A DNA stretch of 40,864 nt, from the NCBI RefSeq assembly GCF_900314615.1, contig NZ_OMWA01000026.1, forward strand, positions 1-40,864. The letters are read 5' to 3'. The notes under the pieces are model-generated. The model ran no database searches and was not told where the DNA came from. It was given only the letters and a program-made list of their open reading frames with translations. How positions within the stretch are numbered: position 1 is the stretch's first letter; each line of letters starts with the position of its first letter. Both the position numbers and the translations under genes were made by a program. Source of the DNA: an uncultured Methanobrevibacter sp. GTDB taxonomy: Archaea; Methanobacteriota; Methanobacteria; Methanobacteriales; Methanobacteriaceae. Below, piece after piece: positions 24,814-32,392 of this stretch.

Positions 24814-26415
24814 TTGACAAAGTATATTATTATAACTGGTGGGGTTGTAAGTTCCATAGGTAAAGGAATCACTTCCGCATCTATGGGTAGAATATTAAGA
24901 TCATACGGTTTAAAAGTTTCAGCTATTAAAATTGACCCTTATCTGAACTGGGATTCTGGAACACTCAATCCATATCAGCATGGTGAAGTATTCGTTACTC
25001 ACGATGGAATGGAAACTGATTTGGATTTAGGTCACTATGAAAGATTTTTGGATGTTGAACTTGATGGAATGGCAAACATCACAACCGGAAAAGTATACGA
25101 ATCCGTAATCGCTAAAGAAAGAGAAGGCGGATACTTGGGTGAATGTGTGCAGGTTATTCCGCATATAACTAATCGTATAAAAGAAATGATTAGAGCCAAC
25201 TCTGAAAGTGCAGATTATGATGTGGTTCTGGTGGAACTTGGTGGTACCGTTGGAGATATTGAAAGTCAACCTTTCCTTGAAGCTTTAAGACAACTCAGAA
25301 ACGAGGAAGGACGTGAAAACGTCATGTTTGTCCATGTTACATTTATTCCCTACCTAAATGCAGCTGGAGAATTCAAAACCAAACCTACCCAACACTCTAC
25401 AAAAGAATTAAGAAGTGTTGGAATAAATCCTGATGTTATTGTATGCAGATCACAGGTCCACATTGATGACGCATTGCTTGGAAAAGTCGCTCACTTCTGT
25501 GATGTGGATGCAAGCGCTGTTGTAAACACTCCTGATGCAGGTACAATCTATGAAGTGCCTTTAGTTCTTGAAGACAAAAACATCGGTGAGTTGATTGTCA
25601 ACAGAATCGGTCTGGATATTGAACCTGACTCATCCAAACTTGATGAATGGAGAAAAATTGTCGAATCTCTCAGAATATCTGACCCTGAAGTTACAATAGG
25701 TATTGTCGGAAAATATGTTGAACTGGAAGATTCATATATCAGTATCCGTGAATCACTGCTTCATGCTGCTGCAAGCATTGGTGTTAAAGCTAATATAAAA
25801 TATTTAAGTTCAGATGTTGAAGAACTTGACAAGGATGCATTAAAAGAGTTTGACGGTATTCTCATTCCTGGAGGATTTGGAGAACGTGGTTTTGAAGGCA
25901 AATTGGATGCAGTTGATTACGCAATTGAAAATAATGTTCCTTTATTCGGAATCTGTCTTGGAATGCAGTCAATGGTAACTCAGTTTGCAAGAAGAAACGG
26001 TTATGCTAATGCAAACAGCTCTGAATTTGATGATGATTTAGAATTCCCTGTTATTGATATGATGGAAGAGCAAAAGAAAATCAAAAACATGGGTGGAACT
26101 ATGCGTTTAGGTTCATATGACTGTAAAATCATTGAAGGAACTAAAACTTATGATGCTTACGGTGAAATCGATATTGAAGAACGTCACAGACACAGATATG
26201 AATTCAACAACGATTTCAGGCAAGACTTGCAGGAAAAAGGTTTAATAATTTCCGGAACCAGTCCTGATGACTTTTTAGTTGAAATTGTAGAAATTCCAAA
26301 TCATCCATGGGCTGTTGGATGTCAGTTCCATCCTGAATTCAAATCAAGACCTAACAGGCCTCATCCATTATTTAAAGCATTTTTAGAAGCTATTTATAAG
26401 TTTTCTAAAAATTAA
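24814..26415 (+). CDS. pyrG: CTP synthase
   Basis: A 533-aa enzyme making CTP from UTP, ATP and glutamine. The synthase domain (1-~270) opens KYIIITGGVVSSIGKGITSA with the P-loop GKG and continues with DPYLNWDSGTLNP and HGEVFVTHDG. The glutaminase domain (~290-533) has GGFGERG, GICLGMQ with the catalytic Cys, and the His-Glu of CQFHPEFKSRP. The TTG at 24814 is chosen over ATG 24787 because AGGAGAGG (24801-24808) lies before it and homologues start with this Met-x-Lys-Tyr segment; the ATG falls inside the promoter palindrome. Confidence 0.95.
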   Translation: MTKYIIITGGVVSSIGKGITSASMGRILRSYGLKVSAIKIDPYLNWDSGTLNPYQHGEVFVTHDGMETDLDLGHYERFLDVELDGMANITTGKVYESVIAKEREGGYLGECVQVIPHITNRIKEMIRANSESADYDVVLVELGGTVGDIESQPFLEALRQLRNEEGRENVMFVHVTFIPYLNAAGEFKTKPTQHSTKELRSVGINPDVIVCRSQVHIDDALLGKVAHFCDVDASAVVNTPDAGTIYEVPLVLEDKNIGELIVNRIGLDIEPDSSKLDEWRKIVESLRISDPEVTIGIVGKYVELEDSYISIRESLLHAAASIGVKANIKYLSSDVEELDKDALKEFDGILIPGGFGERGFEGKLDAVDYAIENNVPLFGICLGMQSMVTQFARRNGYANANSSEFDDDLEFPVIDMMEEQKKIKNMGGTMRLGSYDCKIIEGTKTYDAYGEIDIEERHRHRYEFNNDFRQDLQEKGLIISGTSPDDFLVEIVEIPNHPWAVGCQFHPEFKSRPNRPHPLFKAFLEAIYKFSKN

Positions 26416-26508
26416 TTTTTCTTTTTTTGTACAATATTACAAACTAAAATCAATTTAACGAGTTGAATTTCTATCTAATTAATATTATAGTTTGTATAAT
26501 CTATAATC

Positions 26509-27375
26509 ATGAATTTCAGTGTAGTTTTTTTAATTCAGATTATAGTCATAATTTTATTTTCCATTCTGGCATCAATTTACGATGTTAGGAAGGGTTTTGT
26601 TCCCGACAGGTTAAATTATTTTTTGATAATTTTTGGTGTATCTTCGAATTTAATTTTAACATTATTTACAAGTAATGTTAAATACGTTTTAGCTTCAATT
26701 ATTTCAATGGTTATCACCTATGTTATAGCTTATATGTTATGGCAATTGCATATGTGGGGTGGTGGTGATGTAAAATTATTCACTTCAATCGCTACAGTTA
26801 TACCATTTGGTTTAAATGGGGAATTTTTCAATGTTTTTCCTCTGCTGTCAATTTACCCATTTGCATTTACGGTAATATTTAACAGCATTCTGGTTTCATT
26901 TCCTTTTCTGGTTATATTTACAACCCATTTGATTCTAAAAAACAAAGCTGTTAAAAATAATGTTGATTTGCTGGTAAATGTCTTTAATTATCAGTCTTTA
27001 AGGACGCTTATAAAAACAACACTTAATAAAACTGTCATGGTAAAAGATCTTAAAGAGGGAATGATTGTAAACAAGTACAGTTTTAATGATGAGCATATCT
27101 GTGAACTTATAAAAGAGTCAGAGGGCAATTTAAAAGTTTATGATAGTCCTGATGATAATTATAAATATTATTTCAAATCAAAAAGTGCAGGTGGTCTCAC
27201 TGATAAGGACGTGACTCTCCTGAAGCTTTTATGCCTTCAGAAATTTATCGCAAAATCAGTTTGTGTAAAAATTTCATTTCCGTTTACTCCTTCAATCCTC
27301 GTAGGGCTTATTATTGCATTGAGTTTCGGTGATTTGATGATGCTGATTACAAAACATTTTGTGCTGGTGATATGA
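26509..27375 (+). CDS. Archaeal A24 prepilin peptidase (EppA/FlaK-like)
   Basis: A 288-aa membrane protease. Its two catalytic aspartates are in IYDVRKGFVPDRLN (residue ~24) and the GGGDVKL loop (~84, the archaeal GxHxD/GxGD site). Six membrane segments are expected, with a ~90-residue cytoplasmic part (VMVKDLKEGMIVNKY...) before the last one. It trims class III signal peptides from pilins. The next gene, which overlaps its stop (ATGA), encodes such a pilin. Closest in layout to EppA, the type IV pilus-specific enzyme. Confidence 0.85.
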   Translation: MNFSVVFLIQIIVIILFSILASIYDVRKGFVPDRLNYFLIIFGVSSNLILTLFTSNVKYVLASIISMVITYVIAYMLWQLHMWGGGDVKLFTSIATVIPFGLNGEFFNVFPLLSIYPFAFTVIFNSILVSFPFLVIFTTHLILKNKAVKNNVDLLVNVFNYQSLRTLIKTTLNKTVMVKDLKEGMIVNKYSFNDEHICELIKESEGNLKVYDSPDDNYKYYFKSKSAGGLTDKDVTLLKLLCLQKFIAKSVCVKISFPFTPSILVGLIIALSFGDLMMLITKHFVLVI

Positions 27376-27800
27376 TGCTGGATGACAGAGGACAGGTGTC
27401 TTTGGAGTATATTCTGATATTTGCAGTATCTCTGATAATTTTAATTGCATTTACAATGCCTTTTTTAAATGAAACAATGTCAGATACATTTGATGTTAGC
27501 GATTCTTTAAAAACAAAGGTGGATTTGTCTAAAATAGCAGATGCGATTAAACATGTTTACGGTGAGGGTGAAGGATCAAAGCAGACAGTAAGCATTGATG
27601 TTTATAAGCCGGTTAAGATTGATGTTTCGAATAATCAGATTTCATCAAAAATTAAGTTAAATAATAATCAGTATAAAGTGGAAAAAATAAACGTTCACTC
27701 CAAATTAAAAACAGGCACATTTAAACTTAACAAGGGAAAAAATTCTTTAGTTGTTGAATGGCCTGTAGGAAATGAAAACATGATATTGTATGCTGTTTAG
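27372..27800 (+). CDS. Class III signal peptide pilin-like protein
   Basis: A 142-aa protein with MLDDRGQVSLEYILIFAVSL at the N-terminus. The QxSxEY motif follows a short charged leader, with cleavage expected between Gly and Gln by the A24 peptidase. The hydrophobic helix forms the pilus core. The remaining ~105 residues are Lys- and strand-rich (VSIDVYKPVKIDVSNNQ). It is either a minor pilin or a stand-alone anchored surface protein; no assembly ATPase (PilB/FlaI) is in the window. It overlaps the peptidase gene by four bases. Confidence 0.85.
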   Translation: MMLDDRGQVSLEYILIFAVSLIILIAFTMPFLNETMSDTFDVSDSLKTKVDLSKIADAIKHVYGEGEGSKQTVSIDVYKPVKIDVSNNQISSKIKLNNNQYKVEKINVHSKLKTGTFKLNKGKNSLVVEWPVGNENMILYAV

Positions 27801-27874
27801 TCTATTTTTCATACAAAGCTATTTAACTACTTAATTTTAAATATTTAAATTAATAGAAAATGGCGTGTGAATTT

Positions 27875-28681
27875 ATGGATATTATAATTGCAATAATATA
27901 TATCGTATTATTTATAATAATGATGGTATTTGTTTTTTCCATAGGTATGATAAGACACTATATGCCTAAAAGAGAACTTGCTTTAGTGCTTGTAGTGGCT
28001 TTTTTAATCGGTGCCATTGGAGGAGCATTCTTTTTAGAACCTATATATGAAGAACTGCCTTCCGTAATGAGTACGGTTGAGAAAAATGTACCTGGAAATG
28101 AAGAGACATTATATCTGGATTTATCATCATCTATAAATATGGATGAATTAAAAGACACTTTGTCAAAAACTGAAGGATTTGTTTCATTTAAAGAAACATC
28201 TATTACGATTCCACTTTGGAAACTTAATGATAAGGAAATCGAATACTTCAATTACGTTTTAGGAAATATTGATTCTCATTTTAAACATTATAATGTTACT
28301 AAAGACGGAAAACTTCAAATTGAACTTGAAGAAAACTATTCTTCTTATGATGCTTTAAAATCATTCTCAGACTGGTACAAATTAGTTTATGGAGGTTCTA
28401 TTTCTTATGCACAGGTTCATGCTGAGCTTGTAGTTTCATCATCTTCAGTAGAATCGTTCCAGCAAAAATTGCTTGATTATGGTGTTGTGCCAAGTAAAAT
28501 GGATGGACCAGTTCAAAACAGTATCAACAATACAAACAGCTCAATGCTTCCGAATTATCAGTTTGTTTTAATTACTGGTGTAGTCGGTGTTATTGTTGCC
28601 GTGCTTGGAATTTACTATGATTCCTTTGGAGTATTTTCCAGAAGATTTAAAAGATTTGTAAGGGAAAAACGTAAAAGGTAA
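27875..28681 (+). CDS. Two-TM membrane protein of unknown function
   Basis: A 268-aa protein with two N-terminal membrane segments (~1-25 and ~37-58), an external domain of ~160 residues (EETLYLDLSSSINMDELKDT, then VHAELVVSSSSVESFQ), a third membrane segment near the end (~228-250) and a very basic tail FSRRFKRFVREKRKR. The ATG at 27875, preceded by GTGTGA, is preferred; ATG 27860 is in frame but has no ribosome site. It follows the pilin gene and may belong with it. It ends 5 bases before dph6. No family recognised. Confidence 0.65.
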   Translation: MDIIIAIIYIVLFIIMMVFVFSIGMIRHYMPKRELALVLVVAFLIGAIGGAFFLEPIYEELPSVMSTVEKNVPGNEETLYLDLSSSINMDELKDTLSKTEGFVSFKETSITIPLWKLNDKEIEYFNYVLGNIDSHFKHYNVTKDGKLQIELEENYSSYDALKSFSDWYKLVYGGSISYAQVHAELVVSSSSVESFQQKLLDYGVVPSKMDGPVQNSINNTNSSMLPNYQFVLITGVVGVIVAVLGIYYDSFGVFSRRFKRFVREKRKR

Positions 28682-28686
28682 AATTT

Positions 28687-29367
28687 ATGAATGCTTGTGT
28701 ATTGTTTTCGGGCGGAAAGGATAGTACAATGGCACTGTATTATGCTTTAAAAGAGGGAGAAGATGTCAGATATCTTCTTTCCATGAAATCCCGCAATGAT
28801 GAATCATATATGTTTCATGTTCCGAACATTCATGTAACCGATTTGCTTGCAGAAGCCCTTGATATTCCGATAATGTCTGTTGAAACTGACGGAATTAAGG
28901 AAGAGGAACTCAAGGATTTGAAGCAGGCATTTGAAAACCTTAAAAAATTGGGTGTGGAATGCATATACACAGGCGCACTTTACTCACAATATCAAAAATC
29001 AAGAATAGAAAAACTTGGAAGTGAGGTAGGTTTAAAGATCATTTCTCCATACTGGCATGTTGATGAACTGGAGTATATGAGAGAAATTGTTTCTTTAGGC
29101 TTTAAAATAATCATCAGCGGTGTTGCCGCATGGGGTTTGGATGAATCCTGGCTTGGAAGAATAATCGACGATGAAGCAATTGATGAGCTTGTAGGGCTCA
29201 ATGAAAAATATTATGTTGACATTGCTTTTGAAGGCGGTGAAGCCGAAACTTTAGCCGTTGACGGACCTATTTTTAAAAAGAGATTAAAAATTATAAAAGA
29301 TAGAAAAGAATGGCACCGTGACAGTGGTGTTTACATTATTGAAGATGCCATTTTGGAAGAAAAATAA
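28687..29367 (+). CDS. dph6: Diphthine--ammonia ligase
   Basis: A 226-aa adenine-nucleotide alpha-hydrolase with PP-loop LFSGGKDSTMAL (residues 7-18), ISGVAAWGLDESWLGR (~140-155, matching the conserved Dph6 GLD..WLG motif) and GGEAET, a hallmark near 180. It amidates diphthine to diphthamide on elongation factor 2, the last step of this archaeal and eukaryotic modification. The gene is convergent with the minus-strand coenzyme A operon, two bases away. Confidence 0.9.
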   Translation: MNACVLFSGGKDSTMALYYALKEGEDVRYLLSMKSRNDESYMFHVPNIHVTDLLAEALDIPIMSVETDGIKEEELKDLKQAFENLKKLGVECIYTGALYSQYQKSRIEKLGSEVGLKIISPYWHVDELEYMREIVSLGFKIIISGVAAWGLDESWLGRIIDDEAIDELVGLNEKYYVDIAFEGGEAETLAVDGPIFKKRLKIIKDRKEWHRDSGVYIIEDAILEEK

Positions 29368-29369
29368 TT

Positions 29370-29912
29370 CTACAGTCCGATATCATTTAAAAATTCATCA
29401 ACTTTTTCTCTGTAGCTTTCCATATCGCTTTCATTGATGATGAGCTTATCTGAAAGTGCAACAACATCTCCGATTCCGAAACCCAGTTCGGTCACATCCC
29501 TTTTATGGAAACCTTCATAATCCTGGGAGTCATCTTCTCTGTTTCTTATTTTCAACCTTTCAAATCTGAGAGTTTCATTTGCAAAGATTGACAGAATAAA
29601 GAAATCGCTGAAGTTTTCCTTAAACATTTCCACTTCATGCAGGCTTCTTATTCCTTCAATTATTATAAGCTTGTTGTTTTCATCTTCTTCCAGTTTTTTA
29701 ATCTTTTTGATTGTCAGTTCGGAAACGATGTCATTTCCAAATTCCTTTCTCAAATTGACTGCGGTTTCCTTTGTACTTTCTCCTCTTTTTTTGGCTTCTT
29801 CTCGTATAATGTCGCCCATACTGACGATAATTGCGCCTCTTTCGGTTGCCATTTCAGAAACTAAAGCTTTTCCAGATCCAGGTAAACCTGATATACCCAT
29901 TACTTGCATCAT
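29370..29912 (-). CDS. UPF0200 P-loop kinase-like protein
   Basis: A 180-aa AAA/NMP-kinase-like protein of the archaeal UPF0200 family: P-loop GLPGSGKALVSEM, SMGDIIREEAKKRG, IIIEGIRSLHEVE, RLKIRNREDD. Distant resemblance to dephospho-CoA kinase and adenylate kinases is usual for this family. The residue after the P-loop Lys is Ala instead of Ser/Thr (codon GCT), which normally helps hold Mg2+. It overlaps the ATGA end of the 4-phosphopantoate ligase gene. ATG 29909, three bases further, has the better ribosome spacing and may be the true start. Confidence 0.8.
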   Translation of the reverse strand: MMQVMGISGLPGSGKALVSEMATERGAIIVSMGDIIREEAKKRGESTKETAVNLRKEFGNDIVSELTIKKIKKLEEDENNKLIIIEGIRSLHEVEMFKENFSDFFILSIFANETLRFERLKIRNREDDSQDYEGFHKRDVTELGFGIGDVVALSDKLIINESDMESYREKVDEFLNDIGL

Positions 29913-30646
29913 AACCCTCTTTTAATATGTTCTAAACTTTCTTTAAGATTTTCATCATTATCAAATTCATTAACCATTTCCATTAAATCTTCTCTTTTCT
30001 GTGTCTTTAAGTCTTCGGCTATTTTTGTCATAAAAGGAATGGCCCTCACTATATTGTCCATTATTGAAACATCTGACATTTTTGAAGTTCTTGAAAGAGG
30101 GTTTAAATCAATGGTAATTATATTTTTTCCACTTTTTTTAAGTATTTCTGCTCGATCTCCATCTTCAAGAGGAATCAAAATTGTGTCGGCGGTATATATT
30201 CCTGTTTTACTGGCTGATGCACGATTGTTAGGGATATCGTTTAAATATTCTATGTCGTCATCCAGACTGCCCAGAATTTCAGGATATCCATGGTCTTTGT
30301 ATAATTTTGTAAGTAGTCTTACTCTCTCATCAGTCCTGTAAAAAAGATTTATTTCAATTTTAGCGTTAAGTACTTTGGCTAAGTCAATCATTTCATCAAT
30401 GGCTAAAGCTGTTGCATTTCCATTGACTGAAATAACTGGATTATTTGATAAAAGTAATGCTGCAACGGCAACGTACATTGCTCTTTTTGCAGGGTAAACT
30501 GTGGTTTCTCCAATTAAATAATCAAAAGCTTCTCCTCTTCCATGGGCAATCATTGCAGAATCTGCAAGATAACCTTCCTTTGAAGCTTTAACGATTTTAT
30601 CTCTAAGCAATAATGATTCATAACGTGGATGAGATTTTGGTATCAT
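29909..30646 (-). CDS. 4-phosphopantoate--beta-alanine ligase (phosphopantothenate synthetase)
   Basis: A 245-aa archaeal enzyme joining 4-phosphopantoate with beta-alanine using ATP, in the archaeal route to coenzyme A that replaces bacterial PanC/CoaA order. Recognised by IPKSHPRYESLLLRDKIV, HGRGEAFDYLIGE, VSVNGNATAL-like ISVNGNATAL, and SKTGIYTADTILIPLEDGDR. It is the middle gene of a minus-strand operon: membrane protein, this ligase, UPF0200. AAGGAGA precedes the ATG. Confidence 0.92.
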   Translation of the reverse strand: MIPKSHPRYESLLLRDKIVKASKEGYLADSAMIAHGRGEAFDYLIGETTVYPAKRAMYVAVAALLLSNNPVISVNGNATALAIDEMIDLAKVLNAKIEINLFYRTDERVRLLTKLYKDHGYPEILGSLDDDIEYLNDIPNNRASASKTGIYTADTILIPLEDGDRAEILKKSGKNIITIDLNPLSRTSKMSDVSIMDNIVRAIPFMTKIAEDLKTQKREDLMEMVNEFDNDENLKESLEHIKRGL

Positions 30647-30657
30647 TTTCTATCTCC

Positions 30658-31041
30658 TTATTTTAAATCTATACTCATCTGGGCAAGATAGCCTAAGAAT
30701 GTTGTAATCAGTAATGTCATCACGATTGTTGAAGTGATATGAAGGGAATAATTCATAAAAATCAGATTTCTATAGGAAGTTCCGATTAAAAATATATTGT
30801 CCAGAATTAAATCTATGATTATAAAAATGACTCCGAACATAAATCCTTCTATAACTTCATTTTCATTTATATTTCTGATGTATAGTATTCCAAAAAAGCC
30901 GATTAGTATTATGGACAGTATTGGAACTATGACATTTACTTCAGGAAGGCTTTTTGTAAAAAAAGGATTTAAAATATATGTTCCTATGTTTAAAAAAATC
31001 CATATCAGAACTCCATAGACAATAGCTAATTTCAATTTCAT
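30658..31041 (-). CDS. Small four-TM membrane protein
   Basis: A 127-aa hydrophobic protein with four membrane segments: LAIVYGVLIWIFLNIGTYIL, VIVPILSIILIGFFGILYI, FMFGVIFIIIDLILDNIFLI and a last one at ~100-122. ATG 31041, with TAAGG at the right distance, is chosen over TTG 31047. First gene of the coenzyme A operon, 11 bases before the ligase. No family recognised; a transporter or accessory role is possible but unsupported. Confidence 0.62.
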   Translation of the reverse strand: MKLKLAIVYGVLIWIFLNIGTYILNPFFTKSLPEVNVIVPILSIILIGFFGILYIRNINENEVIEGFMFGVIFIIIDLILDNIFLIGTSYRNLIFMNYSLHITSTIVMTLLITTFLGYLAQMSIDLK

Positions 31042-31099
31042 AATCAAACCTTATATTATAATTATGTATGAAAATCTTATAAGTTTTTCTAAATTGGAA

Positions 31100-31250
31100 A
31101 TTTTTCAAAAAAAGAGTAAATTGGATGGTTAGGTAGCTTCGTGTTTGCTACCTAACAACTTGTTTTTACAAGCTTTTAGAGAAATGAATTTTAAAATTTG
31201 GCTGTTTAATCTATCTCTCTGGCTACATTGTAGCCAAATTTTATATATGT
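31100..31250 (-). ncRNA. Candidate small structured RNA
   Basis: Read leftward: a TATA-like CATATATAAAATTT (31237-31250) is followed by a possible stem GAGAGAT/ATTTCTC (about 31215 with 31182), a small CTTG/CAAG hairpin (31059-type arms at 31159-31162 and 31169-31172), and a strong 10-bp hairpin GTTAGGTAGC/GCTACCTAAC (31128-31137 with 31147-31156). A T7 run follows ~15 bases later (near 31107-31113). Around the promoter end, two mutually exclusive pairings share one arm: AAAATTTGGCT/AGCCAAATTTT (31193-31203, 31232-31242) and GGCTACA-T-TGTAGCC (31221-31235). No frame of note is present. A protein-binding palindrome cluster is the alternative. Confidence 0.3.
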
Positions 31251-31344
31251 TTTTATAGTATATAAATTTACTTATAATTTATAAAAAATCAATTAAACTT
31301 TATAAAAAAATTATATATAATTTGATAAACAGAAATTAATCTGA

Positions 31345-32391
31345 ATGACAGGCTATGACGAAATGGAAATGTATCTAAGAAAAGTTCTTTCAAATTCGAT
31401 TTCTTCTGCAAATCCTTCCAAGGAAGCTAAACAAAAGGCGAGAAAACTTTCACCATCTTACTTTGAAGATTACAAGCAAAGGCTTCTAAATGAGTGGAGC
31501 GGTAAAAATGTGGAGGATATTGATAACTCTGAAGTTATTTCAACTTCCTTTGGAGATACATTAAGGATAACTCATGAAGAAAAAATCGATTTTAAGATTT
31601 CAGACAATGATTTTAAAAATCAAATCAACAGAAATCTTAAACTGCTTCCTAAAATCGGTTTGAAAACCGAGCAAAATCTTAAAAATAAAGGATACACAAC
31701 AATAGAATCCTTGAAAAATCATGACAGGTATGCAGATATCGCCACCAAGTTTGCAAGTCGGATTGAGGATATGTCATATGCTGAAATCATTGACCTGTTG
31801 GATACTAATCGTTATAGCAAAAAATGCAGAGACAATATAATCAAATCAATAAGTCTGACAGATAAGGAGAACTTCAAATTTATGGATATTGAGACATTAG
31901 GTCTTTCCAATGTTCCATTGATACTGATAGGTGTTGCAGAAATCAAAAAAGATAAAATAATTACTTCACAATACTTTTTAAGACGTATTTATGAAGAGCC
32001 TGCAGCTATCGAGGCATATCTTTCCCATCTCGATGAGGACTCTGTACATGTCACATTCAACGGAAAAAGCTTTGATGTGCCTTTTATCAGAAACCGGTGT
32101 TTATATAATCGGGTCAGGCTTGACTACAGGCTGCCTCATTTGGATTTAATGTATTTTGCAAAAAACTTATGGTCTGATAATCTTCCAAACTGCAGACTGC
32201 AGACTATTGAAAAAGAACTTTTCGGTATTGAAAGGCAGGGTGATGTTCCAGGACAGTTCATTCCCGGATACTACAATACCTACATATCACAGGACAATAT
32301 CGGGCCAATAGTTCCGATTATAGAGCATAACCGTCAGGATATTGTTTCATTAGCATATTTTCTGGAGAAAATGTATGAGGATGTAAATTAA
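31345..32391 (+). CDS. YprB-like ribonuclease H-fold exonuclease
   Basis: A 348-aa protein. Residues ~95-175 contain a helix-hairpin-helix-like region (LLPKIGLKTEQNLKNKGYTT). Residues ~180-345 are a DnaQ/RNase-H-like exonuclease with the acidic sites MDIETLGLS (Asp/Glu), NGKSFDVPFI, DLMYFAK, and HNRQDIVSL, giving the DEDD set of YprB family nucleases. It probably trims single-stranded nucleic acid in repair. No Shine-Dalgarno precedes the ATG, so the message may be leaderless (TATA-like ATAGTATATAAA at 31254-31265). The HEAT-repeat gene starts one base after its stop codon. Confidence 0.82.
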   Translation: MTGYDEMEMYLRKVLSNSISSANPSKEAKQKARKLSPSYFEDYKQRLLNEWSGKNVEDIDNSEVISTSFGDTLRITHEEKIDFKISDNDFKNQINRNLKLLPKIGLKTEQNLKNKGYTTIESLKNHDRYADIATKFASRIEDMSYAEIIDLLDTNRYSKKCRDNIIKSISLTDKENFKFMDIETLGLSNVPLILIGVAEIKKDKIITSQYFLRRIYEEPAAIEAYLSHLDEDSVHVTFNGKSFDVPFIRNRCLYNRVRLDYRLPHLDLMYFAKNLWSDNLPNCRLQTIEKELFGIERQGDVPGQFIPGYYNTYISQDNIGPIVPIIEHNRQDIVSLAYFLEKMYEDVN

Positions 32392-32392
32392 A

